Assembly: GCA_019054805.1 (NCBI GenBank)
Contig: JAHQIY010000002.1
Location: 4,402,001 to 4,466,000 of the forward strand
Direction of reading: 5' to 3'
DNA length: 64,000 nucleotides
Source: Brachionus manjavacas
Taxonomy: Eukaryota > Rotifera > Eurotatoria > Ploima > Brachionidae
The translations under genes were made by a program, and so were the position numbers. Of this stretch, positions 22,135 to 34,315 are shown piece by piece; position 1 is the first letter of the stretch, and every line of letters begins with the position of its first letter. Below the pieces are notes generated by a model. The model saw nothing but the letters and a program-made list of their open reading frames with translations, was not told where the DNA came from and searched no databases.

Positions 22135-22853
22135 CAGTAGTGACAAAATTTGTAAGATTTGATCTAGGGTCAGAAATTTATAAAGGAACATCACGAAAAC
22201 TGGAAAGTTGCAGGGTTCCAAAATTCATTGTTTTCATTTACTGATTAATTACTTAACTTAAACAATAATATTCTTAGATCTAATGATGAGTTAAAATCCC
22301 TTTTTAAAGAAACTCTTAGTTCGAGTTCAAAGCCAATCATTTAACCTAGACTCAAACGATAAGCCGAGGAAAAACAAGTAATGATCGATAACGATAACTC
22401 CTCGAGGAAAATTTGGACTGTTGTAAGTTTAATGTATTTGTTATAAATTGTTTAGGTTTCAAAAAAATATAAATAAGATTTAGGAATATTAATGCTTAAG
22501 TTAAGTAATTGATCAGTCAATGCATTGATAGATCAAATGTTATAAATTTTATTGTTTTTTAGATTTTTTTTTTTTTACCATATTTTAACAAAATTTACCT
22601 GAAATATTTTGGATTTTACCAATTTTTACGTAAAAAATGGTAAAAATTTCAATTAAAAAAAAAAATTCAGAAGTCAAAATCGTATTAAACTAAATTTTAT
22701 GAAAAACTACAAAATTTGAGGTTTCTTTGCATTTTTGGAATTTACATAATTTAACGTAAAAAATAGTAAAATTACCATTTTTTACGTGAATATACGTATT
22801 TCTGCGTAAAATTACGTAAATTTACCATGGATCCTCTTATCAAATCACCACTG
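22135..22853. mobile_element. Mariner-like non-autonomous DNA element
   Basis: 719 bp with termini CAGTAGTGA... and ...TCACCACTG between TA dinucleotides (22133-22134 and 22854-22855), as expected for Tc1/mariner-type insertion. The related sequence at 30.88 kb lacks it. Inside, 22240-22285 and 22475-22530 form a second inverted pair, so the element may itself be nested. The repeated words TTTACGTAAAA and GGTAAA occur at 22590-22840. No transposase frame. Confidence 0.7.
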
Positions 22854-22855
22854 TA

Positions 22856-23759
22856 TATTATAAATTTTTTAAAGGAAACTTAGAAAATTTGTGAAGTTAA
22901 CAAAAATGGATTTAATTATTTCAATTTTTTTTTCTTAAAATTTTGGTAATAGCAATAATAATCTGAGCCGAATGTATATAATTTTTTAATCCATAATTTA
23001 TTTAGCGATGATATTACAAAATTTTAGAATATAATTTTATTTTTTAGTTATCATTGTTAAAGTTCAAAGAATTCAAAACTTAAGTGGTAAATGAATTTCT
23101 AACTTTTGACTTGAAAATTACGTCCTTTGAAACCCTAATTTTCTTTGGGGGGACTAAATTAAAAAATTTTGTACTCTGTATTCTGTAACTAAGTCTTTAT
23201 AAAAAAGTCGTAGTTCTCTCACATCCAGGTATTCAATGATAAAATTAAAATATTTTTTAAATTTTATATATTCTGAAAGAGCATAAAAGTTTCTAAACTC
23301 TGGTGTATAATTTTATTTTAAAAAAACGGTGTTTAGATTTTGTTAATTGAAAAAAAAACAAAAAGAACACTTTTTCATTTGAATCTTATGTAGTCCCAGG
23401 GATCACTTGAGACTAATTTTTTTTTAAGACTATTACCAAAAATTTTTTTATAACTTAAGATTTTTGCATAAAAATTAAAAAGGAAATTTTTCTAGCCAAG
23501 AAAAATCAATCTTAAAGGGAATCAGATATTTAAATAAAATTTACCTGAGATTAGTAGAGATGCAATCAGCTGAGAATTTTCTCTTAAAAATCTACTCATT
23601 TTGTCTGATTAATAAAAAAAATAATTGTCAGTCTGATCGAAAATAAAATTGGTTAATAACAACCACAAATATAGATAAAAAAAATTCAATTTGAAAAAAA
23701 ATATTTGAATTGATTTAAATTTTATTTTAGATAAAATGCTGAACTTTTAATTAATATTT
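22856..23759. other. Intergenic, nothing recognised
   Basis: AT-rich sequence downstream of EIF2B4 on the opposite side of the mariner-like element. No gene seen. Confidence 0.65.
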
Positions 23760-25445
23760 CTAATTTGTAATCATTGGTTCATTTCTTAGTCCAGTTCTAG
23801 TCGATTCTCTATTTTTCAAACGCAAAACCACTGGTACACTTGTGCAAGGTAACATGCCCATATCGGTTACGAGACAATTTATCAATTCAGGCGAACAAAC
23901 ATCATAAGTTAAATTAAGCAAATTTAAATTTTCACCAATTTGAGAAGTAAACTCATCCCTTGCCAAAAATGATTTTTCATTTTGCATTGCTTTATTTTCG
24001 TTTTTCAATAAGTCCATAGGATTTCCAAGCTCATTTTTGACCAATGCATCTGTTTGAACCTTATCAGCAAATTTATATGTTTCACAGCAAGCTTTAAAGA
24101 AAATTTAATTTTCAAATAATCTTAAAATCAAAATTTATTTATACCAATAACTGGTACATTAAATGCTTTGGCTACGAGCGCGATTTGAGAAGATCCTATC
24201 TGAGCCATTACGTAACCATTTGCCAGCAAAGCATGCGCACCTAAAATAACTTTGTTCACCCGATTCATGATGTATGAAATTCCATTGATTAAAATATATG
24301 AACATTCTATGTCATATTTGAGCAATTTTTCGAGACTTTTTTTGCCTCTATATTTTGGTCTAGAGTCAACGACTATTACATGAATGTTTTGGAATTTTTG
24401 TTTAGCCTCTATTAGGATGCGATTAACTAAATTGGAGTAGCCAAATATCAGTATGGTATCATTATCAGAAATTTTTGACTGCGCATAAGATGTGCCAGAT
24501 ATAATGCTACTGACATCAGCTAAAATGTACTTGTTTATTGTTTCAGCTGCTAGAACTATTTTCTCTTCTACAAATTTATCAATTTCTTCAACTAATATAT
24601 CTTTGGCCTTAATTAATAATATTAATCTTTATTTTTTTCTGTATTATCAAATTCTACCTCAGTTTCGGAGATGTTGATGGGAAGATGCACAATAATTTGT
24701 TTCATTTCTTTAATAGCGTTTCCTTGGCTCACAGATAATGGTCTACACTGAGTCAAAAAGCTTAATTTAAAATTAGAAGATAGCTTTGAATTTGATCTTA
24801 GATTTTTGGATTTTTACTTAATATTTGGTTTTAATTTGGACTCAATATATTCGGATAGAGTTTTTGAGGAATTGCTCGGAAATTTAAGATCTATTATAAA
24901 TTGCTTAAGAGCATACAAAAATCCAATGCATCGAGAATTTGAGCACGAAATCAAATCATGTGCTGATTGAAGACCCAATTTTAAAAAATTTGGATGAATG
25001 TTAGAATATTCCAAAGAATTCCTTTCTGTTATTGAATAATCGCGTTTGTATTCCTCAAAGTGGTGAAAAAGTTTAGGTTTAGTGTTAAAAGATTGCCTTT
25101 CTGCTGAATCTTCTTTCCTATTCAATTTAAGTTTTACTGGTGCCGTTTCAAAGACCAGATCTTTGTTTTTAGACTCATTGCTTATATTATGGCTTATTTT
25201 AGCTTCGTCTTGTTTTAAGTTGGCACTGACTGGCTTTTCAGATTGGGATGTTTTTTTTGGTATTGCCGAAGGGGCGGCCGTCGCTTTTTTTGCTCTTTGT
25301 TCCTCTTGTTTGGCTCTACGTTCACGCCTTAGGTCAGCCTTAGATTTTTGCTGCTCTTAACTCAGAAATAAGTATTTCATTTTTTTAACATTTGAAGTTT
25401 ACCTGTTTGGTTTACCATGTTAGATTGATTATTTTGGGAGCTCAT
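23760..25445 (-). CDS. EIF2B4: Translation initiation factor eIF2B subunit delta
   Basis: Exons (minus strand) 25445-25403, 25355-24818, 24760-24658, 24607-24145 and 24091-23760 join to 492 residues (human about 523). A charged, Lys-rich N-terminal tail (RRERRAKQEEQRAKKA) is followed by the eIF2B alpha/beta/delta fold: IHPNFLKLGLQ, FLTQCRPLSVSQGNAIK, EEKIVLAAETINKYIL, ILIFGYSNLVNRILIEA, VIVVDSRPKYRGKKSLEKL, VILGAHALLANGYVMAQIG, CCETYKFADKVQTDAL, and TDMGMLPCTSVPVVLRL at the end. It is a regulatory subunit of the GDP/GTP exchange factor for eIF2. All five joins keep frame with GT..AG introns of 46-57 bp. Confidence 0.95.
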
Positions 25446-25857
25446 TTTCGCTTGAATAAATTATTTAAAAAGTATTAAATGAAATCTAATTTTATAAGAA
25501 TGGTTTAAATAATTAGAAATTTTCATTTGAAAGAAAGAAATCATAAATAAAAAATTTAATTTATTAAATGGGAAAAAATTTTTACTCTGCATCCTTAATA
25601 CTGAGCAAATATTTTGAAAATATTGCTCAGATTTTGTTTAGTTTATTTTTTTTTTGTTAACTTCAATTGACTTTCAATTGATCTGAATAATTACATAAGC
25701 TAAAAAATTAATGGAGTATATTTTTTAAAACAAAGTTTAATTTTAAGTCTAAAATGTTCAAATTTAATTTAAATTTAATTTAAAAGTTAATTTTAATTCT
25801 AGAAAATTGAAGTTTTAAAAATATAAATATTCTAAAACATAATCGAAAATATGAACT
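25446..25857. other. EIF2B4 upstream region
   Basis: AT-rich. Presumably holds the EIF2B4 promoter. No TATA box could be assigned with confidence. Confidence 0.5.
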
Positions 25858-26182
25858 GGGGTGAAGTTTCGACATGAGTTAACTAATTAAATAAATTAGT
25901 TATTTTGTTAAGTCACTTTTTTAACTCATATTTTTTTTAGTAAATCATTTTTTACTCATTTTTTCTGCTTCAATATTTTGATGAAAAGAGAACTGACCAT
26001 TAAAAAATAAAAAACACTTTTTTTAAAAACACCAATGTAAAAATCACCTTTTTTTTGAAACCAAAAATTAAATTAAAAAAATGAGTTAAAAAAAATGGGT
26101 TAAAAAAATTAGTCATAAAAAAAAAACACGAGTTATTTTTTAATTAACTCATTTTTTTTAACTCATGTCAAAACTTCACCCC
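25858..26182. mobile_element. Foldback MITE
   Basis: 325 bp. The left end GGGGTGAAGTTTCGACATGA and the right end (reverse complement GGGGTGAAGTTTTGACATGA) differ by one base over 20, followed by more imperfect pairing built on AACTCATTTTTT words. It is flanked by ACT on both sides (25855-25857 and 26183-26185), a possible 3-bp target duplication. No coding frame. Confidence 0.75.
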
Positions 26183-26309
26183 ACTAAAATATGCTTAGTT
26201 AAAGTTCAAGAAATGTAAAAAAACTGGGATAAAAGGTGTGAATTTTATCCTAATTGTTAAAAAAACTTAAGATGTGTTTATTTGACTAAATCAGCAAAGT
26301 AAATTTTTT

Positions 26310-26930
26310 ATTTATTTAAAAAATAATTTAGGGGGTGACCCATCGAATGGTGCGAGACCTTCGTTTGAGCCCGCATTAAAAAGAAAAATTGATATAAATT
26401 TAAGTGATAGAATAAAATTGGATAAAAATAAAAACATGAAAAAAGTGATTAAATTAGTTTAAAAGCGAATTCACATTAAAAAAAAAAATCGGACAAAAAG
26501 TGTTTCAATTAGAGCTAAGTTTGTCGAATGGAGTTGAAAATCTAATCAAATTAGGGCGTTCTGAAAGCATGAATTGTTCGATCTCTTTTGCGATCAGCAC
26601 TTGCTTTTATTTGTTAGACAAAAACCCAAGGAATAAGTTGTTGGCTCTTTCTTCAATGGTTTCTATCTTAAGAATTTTGCGCATGGTACGAATTGATGTT
26701 TTGAGAGGAAAATACTTAATAATACGCAAGAGTTTGTTTTGAGTTTTTTGGAGAGAAGAACTAATTTTTTCGGTCCCACTGTCTAGTTTCAATAAGCAGT
26801 AATCGAATAAGGATCGAATGAGAGATTTGTACAGCACAAGATTGATTGATACGGAGTTTGACCATATTAAATTTTTGATACGACGGAGTAAGTGGCGACT
26901 TTGATGTGTTTCGGCAGACTAATTACAATG
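26310..26930 (-). mobile_element. LINE relic: reverse transcriptase C-terminus plus 3' UTR
   Basis: Minus-strand frame 26837-26607 reads LYKSLIRSLFDYCLLKL, then TQNKLLRIIKYFPLKTS and IEERANNLFLGFLSNK. This is the thumb/C-terminal region of a Jockey/CR1-type LINE. Related broken reading continues upstream to about 26930. The 3' UTR 26450-26310 matches the copy at 17610-17775 and ends in an AAATAAAT tail (minus strand). Confidence 0.75.
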
Positions 26931-27639
26931 TTGCTAAAATTAATAATAAATCAGCAAAGTAAAATTCATGATGATATTTCGATATTTCAAACACGCTCAA
27001 GATTTTTCAAATGTCTGATTAATTGCACTCCACTTTTAGAATATTTTAAGCTTCAGTTTTTTATTTTTTTATTCTTAAAGTAAACTTTATGGCTACTAAA
27101 GAAATTCGCACTACAACATCCTCAGTTAGTATAGAACCAAATAAGAAAAATTTATAATTAAAAAAATTTTCCTTAACTTTTGATTCACCTTTATTGAATA
27201 AAGTAAATTAAAATAAAAGGCTCTCTTTTAGTAAGATGTATTTTGTTAAAATCATAGTGGCCAAGGTGTAATAAAACTAAATTGCATCAGAAAAATACAA
27301 CATATTAATGTATATTTTCATTTCTACATTTCTTTTTTAATTAAATTTTAAATAAATTTACGGAATCAGTACATCTAAAACGAATGAATTCAACCTGGAA
27401 GTTTAAACAAAGATTTTGGTCATTTTTTTTTCTAAGGAAAACTGGGGAGGCAGTGTAGGATATTTGTTTTCCAAAAATGTTTTAGACTTAGCTTATTGTT
27501 TTTTGAAGGATTCCCAGAGTAAAAATGAAGCTATATTTTTCTGAAGACATCTTTAGTCTCCATTTTTGTAGCCACAGCTGCAATTATTTAAGATAGTTAT
27601 TTATAATGTTAGCAATCTTGCCATATTTTTTGAAGATAA
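26931..27639. other. Intergenic, possible degraded LINE
   Basis: AT-rich. Weak LINE-like readings may occur on the minus strand between 27360 and 27640, but they are too decayed to support. Confidence 0.4.
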
Positions 27640-27790
27640 AAAAGGTCATCAGGAATATGTCTGGTTTTTTTGGTCCTGCTCTTTATTAATAAAAATAGTA
27701 GAGAGTAGAGGACTAATGACTGCACCGTGGGGAACCCCAGTATCTATGGACCCTGAATACGAAACAAAGTTAGTTATTTTCACAAAAAAA
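27640..27790 (-). mobile_element. LINE reverse transcriptase fragment
   Basis: The minus strand reads SGSIDTGVPHGAVISPLLST followed by IFIN, matching the reverse transcriptase motif usually written SGVPQGSVLGPLLFLIYIN. Short and isolated. Confidence 0.75.
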
Positions 27791-28013
27791 ATCGATACAT
27801 ATTGGTCGTTTTACTTAAATACTAAGTAAATGTAAAGTCGATTTACTTCATTAATGTATTCATTAAGTAAATGTTGAAGATGGAGAAACTCAATATTAAT
27901 CTTGTCAAAATATCACATCTCTAGTTTAAAGTGCATTAAAACGTCAAAAAAAAATAATAATTTCCTATTTTATACTTTAAATAAGCTGACAGAAAAAATC
28001 AACCATGAAAAAC

Positions 28014-28074
28014 CCCAAATGAATTTCTACCTTCATTTAAAATCCTTATAAATGAAGGTAGAAATTCATTTGGG
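28014..28074. repeat. Perfect 26-bp inverted repeat (hairpin)
   Basis: Arms 28014-28039 and 28049-28074 (CCCAAATGAATTTCTACCTT... and its exact reverse complement) with a 9-base loop. Flanking A-run and T-run extend pairing with one bulge. No element around it was recognised. Confidence 0.9.
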
Positions 28075-28536
28075 TTTTTTTTTGGTATTTGGATTATGCT
28101 AAGAATTTTTTTTCTTTAATCCAAATATCGTTAAAAAAACTCATTAACCATTATATTTATTTTTCATTTTAACCACTCGGCTCAGCAACCAAAAAAGAAT
28201 AAAAAAACTTGAATAATTTTATATATTTAATACATTAATCTTTATTTCGTTTTCAAATTATTCTTAAATTTAAAAATTTTATTTTGTCACTTATTTATTT
28301 TTGAAAAATTAATAAAAATATTTTTTTTGCCTTGGTAAACAACAAGTCTGGAATAAAATTGTCATCAGTTTGATTTTTCAAAAATAATAAAGACAAAATT
28401 CAAGACAATGCAAAAAAATTTCAAAAAAACCTATTTTTTAAAATCAAAATTTCATAATCAACTCTGAAAAAAAAAATGAATGCATATAATTGAAATGAAA
28501 TATATAAATAGTAACTTACATCCGATAATTCATTAA

Positions 28537-28881
<345 letters not shown>

Positions 28882-29348
28882 TTATATTATTTTCATTTAT
28901 GTAAATCTTCAAAAAACTAAATGTTTGAATTTTTTTGTATTTTTTGTATCATCAGTTAACTTGTAATAAAATTTTGACAATTAATTTTTTTATGAAAAAA
29001 TCTTTTTTTAAAAATTTATGAGTTATCTTCAAAAGTTTTTATATTAGTCCTAAACTGTTTTTGAAAAAAATTTTACCTAAAATAATAAAGTAATTATAGG
29101 ACTTTTTTTTGAAAAAATTAAGCTTTTAAATTTAGAATATAATTAATAATTATGGAGTTATTTTATACAAAATCGTGTTCAGTGTCCGTTCATCAAAAAT
29201 GTTTCTTTTAATATAAAAAAAGCATTGAAATTTTAGTTTATAACTTTATTTAGCAAAAATAAGATTTTAATTTATAATTTTAAGCAATTTTATTTTTCTA
29301 CCTTTCAGGCTAGTTTTCTAAATTTCATAGTTTTTAAATAAAGAAAAT
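28882..29348. other. H4 3' region
   Basis: AT-rich with AATAAA near 28965. No further gene seen. Confidence 0.7.
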
Positions 29349-29771
29349 CTAAACATTTGTATTGTTCACTTTTTGCTTTCTATTTTTTCTTTGTTTTTTT
29401 ACTATAAACAAAAATTAAATAATTACTTTTTAAAAACATAAGATAACTTTTACCTTTGGATGGATTTTTTTCATTCTTGTTTTTTTTGTTTTTTCTCTCC
29501 TTTTTCTCTTGTCTATCCTTGATGTCTTTTACTTTCTTATTAGCTTTGTTGTTTCGTCTTTTTGCTTTTTTGTCCTGAGGAACAGCTTTGACTGTATCAG
29601 AACTGTTGCGACCAGAAGCTAAATGAGTAATGCAGTGAAGAAGTATTCTTCCTTGGCGAAGAAAAATATACCTTGAACTCCTTTAACTGTGCGATTATTG
29701 GAAGCAGCGAATCCAATGGCACATAGAGACACCAAAACAGCTAGAATCAATACTAATGAGAAAAGCTTCAT
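29349..29771 (-). CDS. Secreted Lys/Asn-rich small protein, three exons
   Basis: Exons (minus strand) 29771-29672, 29618-29454 and 29401-29349 join to 105 residues. Residues 1-22 are a clear signal peptide (MKLFSLVLILAVLVSLCAIG). The mature part is strongly basic, with SGRNSSDTVKAVPQDKK and then runs of Lys, Arg and Asn. There are no Cys residues after the signal. A TATA box (GGTATAAATACC) lies about 50 bp upstream. The product could be a secreted cationic peptide, a matrix protein or a prohormone; several dibasic sites would allow processing. I do not recognise the family. A decayed paralogue of exon 1 lies at 39378-39462. Confidence 0.75.
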
Positions 29772-29937
29772 TTTTGTTTTATTTATTATTTTGTCTTATT
29801 TTTCAAACCAAATCAGTTTGGTATTTATACCATCCAAGTTTGCTTGTATGTCAAATTATAGCGTCTTAGTAATCAAAACTGAATGGTCGGTTTAGAATTA
29901 CTTAAAATATTCTAATCATGTTTTATTTTCTAGACGA
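29772..29937. promoter_or_regulatory. Intergene of a former divergent pair, with TATA box
   Basis: Carries the TATA box of the secreted-peptide gene (about 29821-29832, on the minus strand) and leads on the other side to the broken paralogue of the 57-residue gene. The same arrangement is seen at 39463-39608. Confidence 0.55.
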
Positions 29938-30000
29938 AATAGATGATAAGTTATGGCGTACTAAACCAATTGTGCATGAATGAAGAAATGATAAAAAACT
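29938..30000 (+). pseudogene. Broken copy of the 57-residue gene found at 39.6 kb
   Basis: Reads DDKLWRTKPIVHE, stop, RNDKK, against SDKLQRRKPIMQELSNDKK at 39609. The ATG is altered and a stop interrupts it; similarity ends near 30000. DNA identity is about 75 percent by eye. Short, so the call rests on the matching order of both genes in the two loci. Confidence 0.6.
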
Positions 30001-33000
30001 AAAATAAATAGATATGAAATCTCTCAAGTGCTTTTATTATTTAAGCATTTTTTATATTAATTTAACCAAGATTTAAGTGATTTGAAATGAAAAACATTTT
30101 TTTCTAATTTAAATTAAAAAATTTAAATTTTTTTTAAACGAAATCCTACCTTATTAAAATTATTTAATTAAGATAATTTTAGTATTTTAATTTTAACTCA
30201 ATTAAAAGTAGAATCTCGAATAATGCCACCCCAAAAGTCACATAATTATATTGAATTAAAATGACTCAAGAATAAATGGTCTCCAAATTATATTCTAAAT
30301 TTCTAAACAAAATACTTTATAAATTTTTATCTATAGAAAATTTCAAAAAAAATAAAAAATACAATTTTTTCAAATTCAATTAGTCAAATTTCGAATTATA
30401 AAATAATTCTAAATGATTCCAAAATAGATGCAAAATTTATTCATTTGTTCAATAACGAGCCTTGATAGAAATTGTCAGGGCTAATTTAACTTTTTCCACC
30501 GAATTTCATTTTTCATTAGACAAACAAAATTTAAAAAAAGTATTGAAGTTTTAATTTAAATATACAAACAGCAAAAAATACAAAGAATACATTTTTAAGA
30601 AACTAAAGTATGAAAACTCGCAGGTTTTCTAAGCTTTTTTTTTCGATAAAATTGTATTGAAAATTTTTAGGAATTTTTTTTATTTTAAAATTTCTAGTTA
30701 TTTAAATTAGTTTAACTTTTGAAAATGTAGTTAAGGAAAAAAAAGAACAATGAATTGTTTATTTTAGAAATTTAAAAAAAATCATTTATAAACAATTGGC
30801 TTTAAAAAAAATCAAATTAGAATTTTTACAAATATAAATCTTAACTCTAAAAATCTTGAGAATGCTTTTTTTATCTTTCTATATTATTTCAAAATTTTTA
30901 AAAGAAAACTTAGGAAATTTATAAAATCGATTATTCAGATTAAAAATTACAAAATTCTAAATGATTCCAAAATACATGCGCAATTTATTTATTTGTTTAA
31001 AAACGGACCTTGACAAAAATTTCCATTTTTTTAAAATATTAAATCTAACCTGGCGTACTTTTTGAAACAAATAATAATAATAATTTTTATTTTTTTATTT
31101 ATTATTATAATCTCCTTGCTGAAATTATAAATTTTTTAATAAAATCATTTTGGGGTTATTTTTTGGGAATCAAGTAGTATTTTAAAAATTTAAACACGAT
31201 TCGATATTTTCACTTTAATTTTTTTTAATTTTAAACAACGGAAAAAGTAAATTTTCAAACATATTGAATCCTTGTATTATTAAAAAATTAAATAGGATAT
31301 TAAAAAATTTAGAAAAACTCAAAGAAATAGATTTTAATATCACACTAAAAATATGTTATTTGAGTTAAAAAATTCGTCAAAAAAGTGGTCTTTCAAGAAA
31401 AGATAGCGATACTTTATCAAAATTTTTGTTCATTTTTGACATTCTTAAAATACCAGAAAGGACTTTAAAATCAAGCTTGCTGAGACAATCTAAAGTTCAC
31501 GGGAAACCCTGTCATCAACATCTAATAGTCAACTACCGACACCAAAATATGACCTATATGACCGCAATATGACCTACTAAAACACGGAATTACGCATTTA
31601 AGTATTTAAATTTTGCAGAATTTAGTTGCGGAAAATGCGAAATAAAAAAAATTTAATTTCAAAGTATACTTTATTGTTATAATAAATTTAATATAATCTA
31701 CATTAATGATGAAAAAGGTTAATTATTGTAGACTTACAATCTTGGTCATATTTAGAACACGACCAAGTCCTACTTTTACCTTTTCTGTGAAATACGCCAA
31801 CTTTAACAAATATAACTTTAATAATACTAAAATGCGGAATTCCGCAAAAATATTCCACATTCCGCGTTTTAGGGACAACCTCAAAAAATAAAAATAAATT
31901 TCCAAGTAAGATTTTATAATTCAAATAAAAGCACGAACCGGGAACCGCTTAATGGCAGGCGGTGGTTAATATAACACTAATAATGAAATATGCTAATGGT
32001 CACCTTGTCGTATTCTTATTTTCATAACTTTTTATTTCTAGTTTCATTTTATTAAGTACAATCGGCTTACTTTGATCTGGCCTTCTTAAATCCGAACTAT
32101 TTGACATTTGAATCAAAATTCATATTTCCTCAGCCCTTAAGTTTTTCTATTTATTTTGGATTTTAAAATGGGTTCTATCTTAAAAATGGGAGACTTGTTT
32201 TTAAGTGACAAGTTTAAGACAAATTTAGGACTTGACTTTAATTCTCAAATTAAGTCAGTTTAAGTCAAGATTAATATTGCAGTTTTAGACCGTGTGGTTC
32301 ACATTAAATTAAATTTATTGCCTTTTCAAGAAATTATTATAAACTAAAATAGAATTAAAATTTTAAAGGAATGTGAATTTAGTTTTGCACAACGTTATTT
32401 TTAAAACGACTAGCTTGGTCCAGTCCAAAATCAAGATTTAATATTTCAAGGGATTCAGAATAAATGAGTATTCAATGTTATTAAAAATCACCATATTTTA
32501 TTTTTTTTTAAATTAACAAAAAGGGCAATTTTTTTATTCAAAACAGATAGACCTTTTTCACTAAATTTATAGGAATTTCGGTAATTTTGCAATGTTTTTC
32601 AAATTTAACAAATAAACAGGAATTTTGTAATTTTTGGTAAATACCATGAAAATTCACAATGTATAAATTTACAGAATTTTACGCAAAATTTCGACAAGAA
32701 AAATCACCAAAAAAATAAAAAAAATTCAATTTATAATCATTTTTGTTTTTTAAATTTATTAAAAGTTAAATTGAATTATGATAAATTTTTATTGATTTAA
32801 GTAAAAAATATAAACAACATGCACTTTGTTCAATACACTCAATCCAAATATTACTTGAAAATTAAGTGCAATTTTAGATTGATAAATGAAGTCCCTTTAA
32901 TACAAAATCAAAATCTGTATCGAAAATTTGAATAAAAAAATTTCAAACATTTGTGAATAAAAAGACTTGTGTATTTATTTTCTCAGTCAGAAGTTACGTC

Positions 33001-33469
33001 ACAATATAAATTCAATCATGAAAATAGACTTCTAACAAAAACCAATAGACATAAAGACTTTTTTTTATTCCCACTCAGTAATTCAATTTTTATCTTTATT
33101 TTCTTTTTTCGGAACTTTTGAATTAACTTCTTCTTAAAAGTAGTTTAATTCAATTAATAAATAAATAAATAAAGACTATAATCTTGAAGCTGAAATTAAC
33201 AAAATTGAGACTTAAAGATTTTAATCATGAATTTCACGAAAAACATTTATAACAAACAAATTAACAAAATAGAATCTTAGTGGGATGCATCAGATTTTTA
33301 ATGTGAGTTTGAGGCTTATAACTAAAATTACTAACAGTCTCGAATCGTCTTTTTGAGTTGAGTGAGAAATATGTTGGGACAGGACTGAGTCATTCTATTC
33401 CATTGGTTGAAAGACTGGTGAAAGAATACAAAGAAGGTTTCGAATCAAGATATATTGAATACCCAACTC
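30001..33469. other. Long intergenic region
   Basis: AT-rich. It holds the empty-site repeat copy at 30697-30900. Around 31540-31600 are repeated words of the type ATATGACC(T)A, and around 31570-31870 repeated GCGGAAT/TTCCGC words. No gene, tRNA or complete element recognised. Confidence 0.55.
30697..30920. repeat. Dispersed repeat copy lacking the mariner-like insertion
   Basis: Matches 21944-22134 and then 22854-22890 directly, with TA at the join near 30881-30884. It is the uninterrupted paralogue of the site occupied by the 22135-22853 element. Confidence 0.7.
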
Positions 33470-33745
33470 CATTGTGTAATTGCTACCTTACTATTTCTTC
33501 TTTTTTTCCTGAAATTTGAACTATTTAAACATGTGCCACATGAAACAATCTTTTCCAATTTATGTCTTTTCAACTTTAATTTTTTTTAGCTTATTTACTC
33601 TATTTTGATTCTTTTTTTTATTCTTTTTCTAATTTTATTAACTTTAATTTTATTTTTATGTTATTTTTTTATTTTTTTATTTTATTTTTAATTTATTCTG
33701 AAGGAGCTTTAGCTCGGCACAGAAAACAAATAAATAAATATTATT
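33470..33745 (+). mobile_element. LINE 3' UTR with hairpin and AAAT tail
   Basis: Matches the reverse complement of about 55405-55640. It starts TTGCTACCTTACTATTTC and ends CTGAAGGAGCTTTAGCTCGG followed by AAATAAATAAATA. The stem GAGCTTTAGCTC is the kind of terminal hairpin LINE reverse transcriptases recognise. The upstream LINE body is not recognisable. Confidence 0.75.
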
Positions 33746-33835
33746 TTTCATTAAATTTTTTGAATTAAGACTAAAATTAAAGAACTCCAAGAAAATTTAA
33801 CCTTTAAAAATAATCCAATTTTAGACGATGCTAAA

Positions 33836-33850
33836 GAGAGAGAGAGAGAT
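33836..33850. repeat. (AG)n microsatellite
   Basis: Short AG repeat followed by a GC-richer stretch (33880-33960) of unknown nature. Confidence 0.8.
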
Positions 33851-34056
33851 ATTTAATATTAGAGAGATGAACTCTCAAGGTTGTTCCGAAGCAAAGCCTC
33901 ATACAACCTACCCTTTTTTTTGTGCGAAGAGGAGAAAGGCTTGGAGGTACAGTTTGGGGAGAATATTTGAAAAAAAAAATAAATAAAAATCAAAATAGAG
34001 TTTATATATTATAATACGCGGAAAATGAATATTTCTTCTTATTTTTTCTCTTTATA

Positions 34057-34061
<5 letters not shown>

Positions 34062-34088
<27 letters not shown>
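34062..34088. repeat. T11-G16 homopolymer junction
   Basis: A run of 11 Ts followed directly by 16 Gs in otherwise AT-rich DNA. Such a G run can form a G-quadruplex on the plus strand and is also prone to sequencing error. Confidence 0.9.
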
Positions 34089-34258
34089 ATTAATTTGGTT
34101 AAGACAATTATAGACCAAGCATTAGTAATGAAAATTATGGACAAAATAAGCTAAACTATATGGTATTTACAATATGTACAAATTATCTAGGGACGATGCT
34201 AAAAACATGAGTTCATCGAATTAATAGAAAATATTTGCTCAATTTTTAAATTTTAGAT

Positions 34259-34274
34259 GGCCTTGAAAAAGGCC
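34259..34274 (-). terminator. Histone 3' stem-loop of H2A
   Basis: Read on the minus strand: GGCCTTTTTCAAGGCC, a 6-bp stem with a TTTC loop, 41 bases after the H2A stop. It matches the metazoan histone mRNA stem-loop bound by SLBP. Confidence 0.92.
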
Positions 34275-34315
34275 GGGGGTTTGCATAATTAGAATTTGTT
34301 AGATAATTAGAGTGT

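Noticed and set aside
31703-31924. Overlapping small frames on both strands
   Set aside because: Three mutually overlapping readings with no family features in a repeat-like GCGGAATTCCGC-containing stretch.
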